Assembly (NCBI GenBank): GCA_026122225.1
Contig: JANEZZ010001494.1
Coordinates: 682,001-746,000, forward strand
Source: Heloderma charlesbogerti
Taxonomy: Eukaryota > Chordata > Lepidosauria > Squamata > Helodermatidae
Length of the DNA stretch: 64,000 nt
Reading direction: 5' to 3'
Position numbers and translations under genes: made by a program. Under the pieces are notes generated by a model, which was not told the origin of the DNA, ran no database searches, and worked only from the letters and a program-made list of their open reading frames with translations. This document shows positions 43,601-52,835 of this stretch, in pieces. Within the stretch, counting starts at the first letter, position 1. Each line of letters opens with the position of its first letter.

Positions 43601-44807
43601 ATCGGGCCTGTTCCCAGATAGGCCTCGGCTCCTTAGCAGTAGTAGTGAGACCGCATCTACCTGAGGGTGGCCTCCTTTGTTTTGCTTCTTACTGCAAAAC
43701 CGTGAGGCTTCATTGCTGCTCTTTGGCGTTTGCCACTCTCTAACCTTGTACCTCATAAAGGGAAGAGGCGGTGGAGTTCCTTGTAAGGGGCAGAGGGCCC
43801 TGGACTCTCACCAGGAGTGTGACAATGAGAAAATCAATAGGTTCAGCTTCACCTAGCCTATGAGGATGGAAGTAGCACCTGTGGGTGTTGTGCCTGTACT
43901 TCAGCTGCATGACAGCCAGACCTTCAACAGGTGCAGTTTGCGCCTCTGTGTTGCTGTCACTCAGCTGCTAGACACAGGGCTCCAGGTTTCAACGCTAAAA
44001 ATTACTGCTTAGAAGTGAACATTGGTTGTTTATTTCCTTCCACCATGCCTGGAGCTCTGTGTCTTAACAGCTCAGCAACAGGCAGAAACTCAGTAGGGGA
44101 AGTTTCCCCCAGCATTTGGAGGTGGGAGCTGCAGCTGTTGAGGTTCTGGCTGTCATGCAGCTGAAGGAATGGTTGCCCTTTATTTTCAAGACATGTCTCC
44201 TTCCGGGGACGGGGGTGGGAATAGGGATGTCAGATCTCACCAGCCCTGACAGAAGCCCTTCTCAGCTGTTTCTGGGGCCGACGATAAAATGGGAGCCGGG
44301 GGGGACGACACTGAGCAGCCACTGCTTCTAGGGCCGGCATCAAGAGTAGGCATGTTTGGGCACCTGCTGAGGGCCCACACCCCAGCAGGGGCCCACTGCC
44401 AAGAGCCCCCTGGACTTGCTCCTCCTTCTCACCATTGCAAGCTGCTTGTTCACCTGCCTCTCGCTCTGGCCCAGACAACGGTGGTGGTGAGAAGAAGGAG
44501 CAGGAGAGGCCTCTGCCTACGTGCTCCCTGGCTCTCTGCTTTTGAAACAAGCAGATGGTGGCCATGATGAGGAAGAGGATGAGGAACAAGAGCAGCTGGC
44601 GACGATGGTGGTGAGAAGGCAGACACGCTCAGGGAGCGGGCCCATGGAGGGTATCTTGCCCAAGGGCCTTCAGAAACCTGGAGCCAGCGATGTGACAACC
44701 TTCTCTGACCTCTTCCCCTTTTTCAGTTCAGGTTTGTTGGCCTGGAGAGTTATTCCTGTACACCAGAAAGCCTGCGTGAGGTTCTGGCCACGGACTTCCC
44801 CTTTGAG
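31522..44807 (+). CDS. SNUPN: Snurportin-1, seven coding exons, last exon absent
   Basis: Snurportin-1 is the nuclear import adaptor for spliceosomal U snRNPs. It binds the 2,2,7-trimethylguanosine cap in the cytoplasm, bridges to importin-beta through its N-terminal IBB domain and is recycled by CRM1. Coding pieces are 31,522-31,679, 33,134-33,296, 37,069-37,173, 38,995-39,091, 40,461-40,558, 42,043-42,120 and 44,727-44,807, together 780 nt or 260 codons with all phases consistent and all introns GT-AG. The IBB domain lies at about residues 25-70, an acidic linker at 70-95, and the cap-binding domain from about 100. Trp in LMLSEWLID (residue 113, human Trp107) is one of the two cap-stacking tryptophans. 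The second (human Trp276) and the C-terminal 100 or so residues belong to the final exon, which I cannot find before 64,000. No frameshift or stop is seen in the visible part. Confidence 0.96.
31965..32395 (-). mobile_element. L2-group LINE 3' end, in SNUPN intron 2
   Basis: Minus strand: [24 protein letters not shown] C terminus at 32,371-32,290, followed by a worn 3' UTR with CACCCTGGAATCTGATTTGG. Confidence 0.7.
32690..32935 (+). mobile_element. L2-group LINE 3' UTR fragment
   Basis: TTTTGTTTTTAGAGTTGTG, CACATCGCCCAGAGAATTAT and TTGGGCAAGTGTTGGG match the 3' UTR end of the group. Confidence 0.55.
33134..33296 (+). CDS. SNUPN: SNUPN exon 3 (IBB domain part 2, acidic linker)
   Basis: A T-rich tract and CAAG acceptor precede T-AAG-CGA, completing codon 53. 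It encodes [19 protein letters not shown] and an acidic stretch with [10 protein letters not shown], then [11 protein letters not shown]. It ends at 33,296 before GTGAGT, phase 0. Confidence 0.97.
34350..35090. repeat. Large inverted repeat in SNUPN intron 3
   Basis: Arms at about 34,350-34,512 and 34,925-35,090 are inverse copies about 160 bp long with roughly 90% identity by eye. They share GAATTGCTGGAGAACTTAAA and its inverse, and AGTGATGATCTGCAACTC and its inverse. A family C palindrome (34,733-34,830) lies in the loop. It does not overlap an exon. Confidence 0.85.
35873..36050 (-). mobile_element. tRNA-Ala-derived SINE
   Basis: Plus-strand text runs ATAAGATGCTGCTTTATACC, GGTCCATCTACATCAGTAC, GGGATTGAACCCGGGATC, ACTCTATCACTGAGCTACTG; the last two are the inverse of box B and box A of a tRNA. 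Confidence 0.8.
36460..36587. mobile_element. hAT-type MITE, family B
   Basis: CAGCCTTCCCCCAACCCTGG to CAGGTTGGGAGAAGGCTG. Flanks AAGTAACG and AAGTCAGC match at 5 of 8. Confidence 0.72.
36600..36985 (+). mobile_element. L2-group LINE 3' end, in SNUPN intron 3
   Basis: Plus-strand translation gives [20 protein letters not shown] and [16 protein letters not shown], then a long T-rich 3' UTR ending GAATCGCCCAGAAAGC and AAATAAAGG. It ends about 85 bp before SNUPN exon 4. Confidence 0.8.
37069..37173 (+). CDS. SNUPN: SNUPN exon 4 (cap-binding domain start)
   Basis: CCCCACAG acceptor; 35 codons from [14 protein letters not shown] to KRALIVASK, ending before GTAAGAG. It includes the cap-stacking tryptophan in LMLSEW. 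Confidence 0.97.
38095..38395 (-). mobile_element. tRNA-Ala-derived SINE with nested family B element
   Basis: The best copy of the family. On the minus strand the head at 38,395-38,325 reads GGGCCATAGTTCAGTGGTAG, AGCCCCTGCTTTGCAGG and GGTTCAATCCC. The body is followed at the other end by GCCTTACACCGATTCAGACC. A family B element at 38,150-38,275 interrupts it. Confidence 0.85.
38150..38275. mobile_element. hAT-type MITE, family B, nested in a SINE
   Basis: CAGCCTTCCCCAGCCTGGTG start; TCTTACAACTCCCATCAACC and inverse GGGAGTTGTAGTCCAAAGC; right end worn (GGGAAGGACTG). The target duplication is not clear. Confidence 0.75.
38995..39091 (+). CDS. SNUPN: SNUPN exon 5
   Basis: CCCCTTGCAG acceptor; encodes [20 protein letters not shown] and [12 protein letters not shown] plus one base, ending at 39,091 before GTGATA. 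Part of the cap-binding fold. Confidence 0.96.
39483..39690 (-). mobile_element. tRNA-Ala-derived SINE, diverged
   Basis: GGAGATGCCAGGAATTGAACC and CAAGCATTTGATCTATCAC are the worn box B and box A inverse; the left end merges with ATAAGAACATAG-type text. Confidence 0.6.
40082..40168. mobile_element. Palindromic element, family A, short copy
   Basis: GATGCAATCCTATGCAAGTTT and AAACTTGCATAGGGTTGC arms; the right half of the core is missing. Confidence 0.7.
40185..40290. mobile_element. hAT-type MITE, family B, right end truncated
   Basis: CAGGAATGGGGAACTTGTTG, GACTGCAACTCCCATCATCC and inverse TGATGGGAGTTGCAGTC. Confidence 0.65.
40461..40558 (+). CDS. SNUPN: SNUPN exon 6
   Basis: GTGCACGCAG acceptor; completes the split Asp codon and encodes [19 protein letters not shown] then [13 protein letters not shown], ending before GTAACC. 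Confidence 0.96.
41815..41900. repeat. Palindromic repeat, family C
   Basis: ATTGTACTGTGTGTCTACTC, GAAGTGAGCCCCATTGAGTTC and inverse, ending GTGTATAAGGTTGCCAG. Confidence 0.65.
42043..42120 (+). CDS. SNUPN: SNUPN exon 7
   Basis: CCTTCCTTCTACAG acceptor; 26 codons [18 protein letters not shown] to EKSRLNP, ending before GTAAGT, phase 0. Confidence 0.96.
42161..42294. mobile_element. hAT-type MITE, family B, just after SNUPN exon 7
   Basis: CAGCCTGCCCCAACTGGTGC to CAGGTTGAGCAAGGCTG; core GGACTACAACTCCCAGCATT and inverse. It starts 40 bp inside intron 7 (after the GTAAGT donor), so the donor is untouched. Confidence 0.75.
43441..43576. mobile_element. hAT-type MITE, family B
   Basis: Left end CAAGACTGGGCAACCTG, right end GTTGCCCACCCCTA. 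Flanks GTTTAACT and ATTTAACT match at 7 of 8, a likely target-site duplication. Confidence 0.78.
44329..44692 (+). mobile_element. Non-autonomous hAT-like element, copy 2, next to SNUPN exon 8
   Basis: Aligns over its length with 4,840-5,199, for example CAGGAGAGGCCTCTGCCTAC and GTGCTCCCTGGCTCTCTGC, with small gaps. It ends 34 bp before exon 8, leaving only the pyrimidine tract CTCTGACCTCTTCCCCTTTT unoccupied. Confidence 0.8.
44727..44807 (+). CDS. SNUPN: SNUPN exon 8 (last visible coding exon)
   Basis: CCCTTTTTCAG acceptor; 27 codons [20 protein letters not shown] to ATDFPFE, ending before GTAAGC, phase 0. The next exon should begin near VDGLLFYH in vertebrate orthologues and is not found downstream in the window. 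Confidence 0.95.
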
Positions 44808-45595
44808 GTAAGCAGCCACCTGCCATTCCCAGAAGTCTGACGCTGTGAGCTCCGCTGCTTGCTTGCTAGTGGAGAAGATCCCTGGGGACTCTCCCATGCC
44901 TGTCGAGTAGAAGCCCCGTGAGAATAGAGCAGGCTTCCAGCTGGCAATACTGCTTTTGTACTTATTTGGGAAATGCTTCCAAACTTTTTGATGGCTGGGG
45001 AACAAGTGTCTTTGTGTTTTCTTTTGAAGCACGTCATTCTTTACACTCCCAAAATACATTTTTCAATCAGTTCTTGGAACAGTGGGCAAGCATCCTTTTT
45101 GCCACTGTGGGGTCATTAGGTTAATAGAGTCATTCCACCCTTCCCTTTATCCAGCCAGCCAGGGCACAGGAATAGGGGGGTGCTTCTGGGGTCACCCCAG
45201 GCTGTAGTACAGGCTGCATTGGGGAATCGTGGTATATTGCTACCCCTTATCATGGGATGATGCCCCTGTCCATATAGTGACAGAGAGAGGGGAATCTGCT
45301 AGACTCAGAAACCTGGTTCATATGTAACAGTTGTAGACTGAGGACAAGCATTGTTCCCATGCACTCCCTCCTCTCTTTTCTCTTGTTCTGTAGTGGAACA
45401 TTTCTGGGGTTTGTTAACCCCACAGTTTCCCCATACACCCGGACTAGGAAACTGTGGTTTAAGCTAGGAAATCAAACCATAGATTAAACCTCAGTTTCTT
45501 GGTTCGGATGCAAAGGGAAACTGTGGTTTAACACCCCCCAGAGGTTTTTCATTATGCCACATAAGAGAAGGGACCATGGAGCACACAGCTGCAAT
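44808..45595. other. SNUPN last intron start, no further exon
   Basis: Includes AACTGTGGTTTAA-type imperfect repeats at 45,410-45,540 related to the family E palindromes. No coding match is seen. Confidence 0.5.
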
Positions 45596-45599
45596 GCTC

Positions 45600-45995
45600 A
45601 TTTTATTTATTGATTAGGTTTTTTACCTGCCCATCTGGCCAGCTACCCGGCCACTCTAGGCAGCATACAATACTAATAACATGAAATACAACTAATTTAC
45701 ATAATTAAGTGAACAAAAAAACGTAACAACACTGCTCTAAAAAACCCTAACCCACCTCAAATGCCCACCAGAACAGCCAGGTTTTCAAAGCCCAGCGGAA
45801 GCTCATCAAAGAGGGGGCATGGTGGAGGTCAGTAGGGAGGGAATTCCACAGAGTGGGGGCCACCACAGAAAGGGCCCTCTTTCTACTCCTACCAGCCTAG
45901 CTGTCCTGGCTGATGGGACAGACAGAAGACCTACCAAGGCTGATCTAGTTCACTGGCATCCCTGGTGTTGTTGGAGGCACTCCTGAAGATAGACC
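45600..45995 (-). mobile_element. L2/CR1-group LINE 3' end
   Basis: Minus-strand equivalent of the 3' end at 55.0-55.25 kb: GGCCCCCACTCTGTGGAATTC, the GAGCTTCCGCTGGGC segment and a 3' UTR with CGGGTAGCTGGCCAGATGGG. Confidence 0.8.
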
Positions 45996-46049
45996 CCAAC
46001 AAATGTGGCTTAATGGACTGAGATAGTTACATCTGAGCTGGGCTAGAAT

Positions 46050-46570
46050 TTCAATTCAGACATCACACCAAGCCATAGTGTGTGCTAATCAGAGTTTAGG
46101 ACCTGAGCCATAGTTTGAGCTTCCAAATGTGCAACAGGCAAATCGTGGCTTAGAACGGCTTGTCTGCTGTTATTTCCCGTTGGCTCAGTGCTTCTGTTTT
46201 TTATGACCTCGCAGCCTCGTGGTGGAGCCACCCCTGTAACTGGTTTGGGAGGATGTCTGAATGGACAGACCATAGTTATAGATGTGGCTTTGCTTTCGGA
46301 GGACAGTGCACCAGAGACATGGAAGTGGGGAAATAGAAGCAGATAAACAGCTCCAAACCATGATTTTTCTTTATGTTTGGAAACTCAAACCATGGCTTGG
46401 GTTCTAAACCCAGTAAGCACAAAGCCATAGAGTTTGGTGTGGTGTCAGAATCGGTGAAAAACCATGGTTTGTAGTCATCTGGCAAACCAGAAATTGGAAA
46501 CCTTAGTTGGAAATGAACTTGTAAATCATCGTTTGTGCTAACTATATGGTTTGGATGTCTGACTGTACAA
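46050..46570. mobile_element. Palindromic element of the AACCATGG type (family E-like)
   Basis: AATTCAGACATCACACCAAG at the left is inverted at the right as TATGGTTTGGATGTCTGAC. The interior repeats ACCATGGTTT/AAACCATGG in both directions. Probably a non-autonomous DNA transposon; ends are uncertain. Confidence 0.5.
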
Positions 46571-46851
46571 ACTACGTAGCTAGCATAAACAGTGGTTTGC
46601 AGGCTCATTTCAAACCAGGGCTTCTACTTTCTAGTCTTGGGGCTGATGGCAAACCATGGTTTTGTTGATTCAGACAACACACTGATGTAATTAAGTCTAA
46701 AGACATTATTTAGATTGATGTCTAAATTGAGCCATTGTGATGGATGCATGCAACATGATGGTTTAATTTTTCAAGAAACACCTCAGGGCCTTTCACAGCA
46801 CACTAGTATGCCCTGATGCACAGCTTGGTGATCACTGCATATACGCTATAC

Positions 46852-47160
46852 ACAGTCAAACTATGGAATTCGCTACCACAAGATGATAGCCACCAGTTTG
46901 GAAGACTTTAAAAGGGGGCTAGACAAATTCCTGGAGGAGAGGGCTAGGAATGGCTATGAGTCCTGATGGCTCTATGCTACCTCCAGTATCAGAGGCAGTA
47001 GGCCTATGTATATCAGTTGCTGGGGAACATGGGTGGGAGGGTGCTGATGCACTCATGTCCTGTTTACGGGTTTCCCTTGGCCACTGTGTGAATAGAATGC
47101 TGGACGAGATGGACCCTTGGTCTGATCCAGCAGGGCTCTTCTTAGGTTATTATGTTCTTA
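46852..47160 (+). mobile_element. CR1-type LINE 3' end
   Basis: AAACTATGGAATTCGCTACC through GGGGCTAGACAAATTCCTGG, then the 3' UTR to CTTGGTCTGATCCAGCAGGG and a TTATGTTCTTA end. Confidence 0.85.
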
Positions 47161-47689
47161 CCTGGAAACCCACTGTAGACCCACTGTAGGTCATCTGCAT
47201 CGAAATGGGAAAGCCTTTTGGCCAGGATATTGGGTTGGGTCTCGAGGGCGTTTTCCACCTCTGCCATAGATAGGCTGTGTAGGCTGTCTAGTCCAACTCA
47301 CTGTTTGAAGCATAAAATCCAGAGCTAGAGCATCCCAACAGATGACTGTCTAGCCTCTTTGTTTGAAGACCCTGTGTGAGGAAGAGCCCGCCACCCCTCT
47401 AGGTAATTGCTTCTATTGTCGAACTATGAGCTTTTCCTAATGTTCAACCAACCTCTACCCTCCTGTAACTTAAGACCATGAGATTTAGTCTGAATGGATG
47501 GGGCAGCTGAGAACTTTGGCTCAAGGGCGACTCATAAATTGGATGAATGAAACAAATCTCTGCAAACCTCCAGAAATTGCAGTAATGGCAGAGGCAGGGG
47601 AGGGTGCCAGTGGGATTGGAGAGGGTTTCCTTTCCCTTTGCATGGGGACCTGTTGCAGTGTGCATAGGAAATAGGTGATAATATATCAT

Positions 47690-47975
47690 TGGTACCACAT
47701 ATGGATAGATCACAAAGAAGAGAAATGGGTTCTCAAGGTGCAAAAATAAATAAATCTCCTGGTGACTCCAGGTGATTGACATAGGAGACAATGTTTTGCT
47801 GAAAACATTCTGCAGACTTTTTTCTCTACCCCCTGAATAATGCCTAAAAATAAGAAAAAGGCCGAAATGTGTTGGGATTCCTACAATAAATTTATGTTTG
47901 CATCCTGGGGACCCATTTCTCTTCTTTGTGATCTACTTTGGATGCTCACCTCCTACTGCATATGGATAGCCTTAG
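47690..47975. repeat. Inverted repeat, about 285 bp overall
   Basis: ATATGGATAGATCACAAAG and AGAGAAATGGGTTCTCAAGG at the left are inverted as GACCCATTTCTCTTCTTTGTG and CTGCATATGGATAG at the right, arms about 60-80 bp. Unclassified. Confidence 0.65.
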
Positions 47976-48714
47976 CCACCCCAAAAGTTGTTTTTGTGGT
48001 GGTTTTGGTTGGTGTCATTGTCCTCTGGAAGCACCCGTTCGTTCCACTGGACCAAATTTTTCCAGTACTTCAGGGAAAAACAGAGCCTTCAGTGCCCTTC
48101 CTGACTGGATGAAGCCCAGGTTCAAGAGACCAGAAAGCTCCTCCAAGTCTAAACCTGCAGGCAAATGACTCCTGTGTCCACACAACATTCATGTGAAGAC
48201 TGTTGCCAGGCCTCCCAAGTCCAAGCACCCCCGCCCCCCAAGAGCGAACTTTGCTGCTTTTGATTAGGCCAGGGTAGCAGGGGCTGGAGTTGAGCATCTG
48301 CTATTTGGCAGGTTGCAGCTCTCCAAGCTGTTTTGGGAACAAGGGAAGCACCAGGGTTGCTGGCCAGGATCGGAGGAAGGAGCAGCAGAGCTCCTTCCAT
48401 TTTAACTGAAATAAAGTTCAGCAGAACTTGTTCACTACCTTGCCCACGTGCACATGTGTGTTTGTTTGTTTTTAAGAACAATTGGGACTCCATTCCCCCT
48501 TGTTTAACATTAGCCACACTAGACTAAGTTTGGGAGCAAAGTCTCCTGTAGTAATGACTTGTTTTGGTAAAATGAGGCTACAACAGATCTGTACTCAGCT
48601 ATTTGAGTTACTTATTAATGTTGGTCCAGCTCAGGCCTCACACTGCCCCATCTGCTTTCCCTTCCTCCTTTCTCCTGGGGCTTATGCACATCTTCCCAGC
48701 TCACTGGAACATGG

Positions 48715-49050
48715 AAAGCTGTTTCTATACTGAGTCATAAGGACCTAAGAACTCCGCTGAATCAGACCAAAAGCCTGTCTACTCTATCATCCTGTTTCCC
48801 ACAGTGGCCAACCAGATGCCGCAATGGGAATCCCACAAGTAGGACATGAGTGCAACAGCAGCCTCCACTCACATTCCGCAGCATACTGCCTCCGGTCAGA
48901 CCATTGGTCCATCTAACCCGGTATTGTCGAAACTGACTGGCAGCAGCTCTCCAGGGTTTCACACAGAAGCTTTTCCCAGCCCTTTGTAGAGATGCCAAGG
49001 ACTGACCCTGGGCCCTTTTTACATACAGGGTATGTGCTTTACAGCCCTTC
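48715..49050 (-). mobile_element. tRNA-Ala-derived SINE interrupted by a CR1 fragment
   Basis: GAAAGCTGTTTCTATACTGAG (left end) and CAGACCATTGGTCCATCTAAC onward (right part) belong to one SINE, split by the CR1 piece at 48,740-48,895. The tRNA head near 49,000-49,050 is worn. Confidence 0.65.
48740..48895 (-). mobile_element. CR1-type LINE 3' end nested in a SINE
   Basis: CTGAATCAGACCAAAAGCC through CACAGTGGCCAACCAGATGC and ACATGAGTGCAACAGCAGCC, minus-strand orientation. Confidence 0.7.
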
Positions 49051-49332
49051 CCCCAAAGGGTTTACCTATGGTTCAGCGTTGCACCTGAACCAGGGTTTAG
49101 TTAGTTTCCCTTAACCATAGTTAGCTTCTAAACCTGGATTGGAAACAGATTACATTCTTTTAGGAGGTAACTGTGGTTGTGCTGGTTGGGATGGAATGCT
49201 GAACTGTGACACATGTCAGAATAGTCGGGGCACAGGACACAGAAGCGGGAATTCATTTGGGGAGAGGAGGGAGAAGGAAGTTTGCACAAAGCTGCAGGGC
49301 ATTCCCCGTAACATAACTGTGGTAATAGACCT

Positions 49333-49428
49333 AACAACGCGATCCTGTACATGTCTACTCAGAAGTAAGTCCCATTGTTTTCAAGGGAGCTCACTCCCAG
49401 GTAAATGGGTATAGGATTGCAGCCTTAA
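49333..49428. repeat. Palindromic repeat, family C
   Basis: GCGATCCTGTACATGTCTAC, CAGAAGTAAGTCCCATTG and inverse, ending GTATAGGATTGCAGCC. It abuts a family A element. Confidence 0.8.
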
Positions 49429-49429
49429 G

Positions 49430-49537
49430 GCACACGCCTATGCATGCTTAGACAGAAAAAAGTCCTGCAATTCCTAGAAATGCTGGGAGTTGTAGGACTT
49501 TTTTCTGTCTGAACATGCATAGGATTGTGCCTTAGAT
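49430..49537. mobile_element. Palindromic element, family A
   Basis: AAGGCACACGCCTATGCATG, CTTAGACAGAAAAAAGTCC and the inverse GGACTTTTTTCTGTCTG, CATGCATAGGATTGTGCCTT. The core is a short family B type segment. Confidence 0.85.
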
Positions 49538-49539
49538 AA

Positions 49540-50900
49540 CTAAGGGCCCAATCCTATTGATTGTGCTCTCAGTGATCAGAAGCCCCCAACCTCGGAGGTG
49601 TCCAATCATCCAGTGCAGGGCAGGAGGAGTGGCGGAGGCGATCTTTGATCTTTTGAGCCCATCTAGCAAGGCCACTTCAGAGGGGGAGGGAAGGAAGCTG
49701 GAGGAGGTGCAGGATAACTCGTATCCTCATCTCTCTGGTCTCCTCCCCTCTAACTGGAACACTCCCGTTTCCCCCTCTCTGAGTTCGAGTCTCCTACCTT
49801 GGAGAGGCAGCGGTGTGGTTCTCTCCATGCTGGCTCCAATAGGAAGGAGTCTGGGGTCTGATCTCCACCATCACCCCCAATTCTGATATTGGAGCACTGT
49901 CTCTGACCTCAAGGGGTTTTATGAGCTATTCTGTGGTCCCCTGGATGCTCTCCCAGGGAGCATAGGATTGCTCCGTAAATGGCAGCATATTTAGGAAATC
50001 TCCCTGTTGCAGACTTTGAATGTTTTAACGGTTGTACTCTTTCTTCCCAGGGATCCGTGGAACTTGTAGTTCTGTGCGGGAATGGGGTGCGCTCGGAATC
50101 TCTTAAGAGCATTTTTGGCACCTGCCGCCACATATCATTCCCCAGAAAATTTGCAAGAAATAATCACTCAGAACAATTTAAGCTTCCATGGTAGATAATA
50201 CGTCCTTAGTTTTTCAAACACAAAGTATGTTATATAGAAGACTGGCCGGCAGGCTTACAAAGCTGCTGTATCAAAACCATCCTGAGAATTGGCTCCCGTT
50301 TCTGCTTGATAAAGAGATGTGTGTAACTCAAGAGTTTTGGCCAGCATTGTCAGCGTCGTGACTTCTTTCCAGAAATGGAACTTTTTGGACCATTGGGAAG
50401 GAAGTTACGAATGCTGGAGTAGATCTGGCAATAGCTTCTCCTGCCTTAAAAGAGTTGTGCAAGTGCTTGTCATCTCAAGCTCTGATTATCGTATGAATGA
50501 TCATGTTGCAGTTCCCACTAGGGGGAGTCCAACCAGCCTCAGCCCTGTCCACATTGCTGGCCTGGGGCAGGAGCTGTGTAGGGTCTTGCTAGCGGGCTCC
50601 AAGTGCAAGCAAACCCAGGACTGCTTGCTGTCTCGCTCCAGTGCCTCAAAGGAAAAGAGAGCCCCGGTCTCCTTGTTGGCTAGAAAAAAGTGCATTCCTG
50701 AGAAGATGGATTCAAAAAGAGAGGCAGGGCCGCATTGTAGAAACTTTCCAGAGTAAATTGTGCAAGCGTGCACGGGTCCACTGATATTGTGTAGTTCTGC
50801 TTCCAAAGGGTAGGGCGTCTTGAGGGTAGGCTCTCTATACAACTTTTACAGCCTAACCTCTGCCCCGTTCCTTTCTGTTCTCATGTCCCAGTAGACCCCA
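49540..50900. other. No gene or classifiable repeat recognised
   Basis: Mixed-composition DNA with several open frames up to 145 codons. None shows a domain, conserved splice context or homology I can recognise. Confidence 0.4.
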
Positions 50901-50919
50901 TCCTGTAGCCTGATACTCA

Positions 50920-51075
50920 TAAAGGATAAACAGCCTCCACGTTTAGAGGAAGTATGCCACTGAATACCTGTTGCTTGGAGACCAGCAGCAGGAGAGGGCT
51001 ATCGTGCTCATGTCCCGCTTGGGGGCTTCCTGGAGGCATATGGTTGTCCATTGTAGGAAACAGAAAGCTGGGCTA
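50920..51075 (+). mobile_element. CR1-type LINE 3' end, worn
   Basis: CCTCCACGTTTAGAGGAAGTA, ACTGAATACCTGTTGCTTGG, GGCTATCGTGCTCATGTCC follow the CR1 3' UTR order. Confidence 0.55.
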
Positions 51076-51849
51076 TTCATTTATTTAAAATGTTTCTATG
51101 CAGCCCATGGCCAAAATTGGTTCCAGAGTGGTTTTATGCCAGAGGTGGACAGAAGGCTGATCTGGATCTGTTGGTAGATCTCTGGGTGACTTTCAGTAGG
51201 TCAGTAAATATTTCTAGCTCCCAGGTGGTTAATAATAATAGCAGCAGCAACATGACGTTTTTCCTACCCTAAATTGTGCTGCTGAAATGAAGGAAGCTTG
51301 AGGTAACCAGGAGTGGATTTTTGTGTGCAAGGACTGGGAGATCCATTCCGTTCTGGTACTCAGAAGAAATTCCTGGGCTTTGGATTCTTATAATTTTAAG
51401 TGTATGTTGTGGCAAAATGGAGGATTGTTGGGTTTCGTTATTGGGTTGGATTTAATACAGTTGAGATTCAACAGATTACACGCACTTGGGGAAATGTAAG
51501 TGTTATGCTGGTTATTATAAAAGAAGTAAGGTAAATATGCTGTTTTGATTGGCTTTGGTGTTGATGGAGTTTCTGTGAAGGGGGCTTCTTTCCTGAGATT
51601 AGATGGTGTATGTTTTTTTCCTCAGGTGGAATTGGATAGTGAAGTTCTCTAGTCAGTGGACAGTTGAAGGGAGTGAGCCGGTAGGACAGTTGGAAGCTGG
51701 TGCTTGAGGAAAAAAGAAAGGAAGAGGTCCGTCACCCTCTTCACACATTCTGAAGCGTGTAGTCTGTATGCAATGAGGGGAAGGGCAGAATCTGTTTTAG
51801 ATGGGGAATGGTATTCAAATCTTGTAAATAAATAAAATAAGAGCATGCC

Positions 51850-52035
51850 AGCTCCATCCCCCTCGTTCTCATCACATAGAGGGCAACTGCGTGGAGAGAA
51901 CAGCCTCATGTATCCATGGAGGTTCTCCGCACAGCGTTTTGCATCACACAGAGCCATTGTGGATATATCTCATCCTTGCAGTGTTGCCCTCCGCATGTAG
52001 AGGGTGACAAGAACGAGGGGGACAGAGCTAGTGTG
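51850..52035. repeat. Palindromic element, about 185 bp
   Basis: CAGCTCCATCCCCCTCGTTC ... GAGGGCAAC is inverted as GTTGCCCTC ... GAACGAGGGGGACAGAGCT. Unclassified. Confidence 0.7.
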
Positions 52036-52067
52036 AGGTTTTAAAATAAAATTATGCCCCCAACTCC

Positions 52068-52328
52068 TCAGTTGATCAGGCTGAGAGGTTTGGGATCTTA
52101 TGAGATGGAGAAGAATGTGCACACAACCAATGTATGTGAAAGAAAAGGAGATTTATTGAAATAAAAGAAACAAAATAAAATAATAAAAAATAGAACCTCC
52201 TTGGAGAGTTGCACGCTATCTGGGGCTTAAGAGGTTACACGTCTCTCAGGTACAAGCTTAACAAAGGGAAACAAGTGTCCTTCTCTACCTCACAAGTTCC
52301 GAAAGCTCTCAGCCTGATCAACTGAGTC
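52068..52328. repeat. Element bounded by a perfect 21-bp inverted repeat
   Basis: CTCAGTTGATCAGGCTGAGAG at the left and CTCTCAGCCTGATCAACTGAG at the right are exact inverses about 260 bp apart overall. No target duplication is visible. Family unknown. Confidence 0.7.
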
Positions 52329-52835
52329 GTCCTGGGTAAATTTAAATTCATATTTCACACTAGTGTGCTCATCCACACTCCTCCTCATGAGTAGGGACTA
52401 CATGCTTTGGAACACGTGAGGAAGTCTCTTGTCTATTCTGGCTTGATTATTCACTTGGCATTGTGAGAAAGGTAAAGGCTGTTTCTGTTATTTAAAAGGA
52501 AACTTAGGCACATAGTTGCATATCCAGCATGGCTCAGATGAAATCAATTCCCACATGATTCGGAAGCTGACAGATTTCACAGCAGCAACAAAGTCACCTT
52601 GATATACTTGAGGTTACAGGGTAACAAGAAAATTCCTCCGGGGTGGCAGAGACCTCTCGCTCCCACAGGGCCAAATATTATCTGGCATTTGTACTAGGCT
52701 CTGTTGGGTGGATTCTGGGGGTTTGAGGTAGATCCCACAAGCCTGAAGGGTTTGCCCACCCCTGGTTTATGCAACTAAAATATTGCAGCAATAAAAACAC
52801 ATAACAAAATCACTGGTAGGTAAAGCAAAGCCTTG

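Noticed and set aside
49557..50756. Frames of 109 and 145 codons as possible SNUPN last exon or new genes
   Set aside because: Neither resembles the snurportin C terminus nor has an acceptor context giving the expected phase 0 join.
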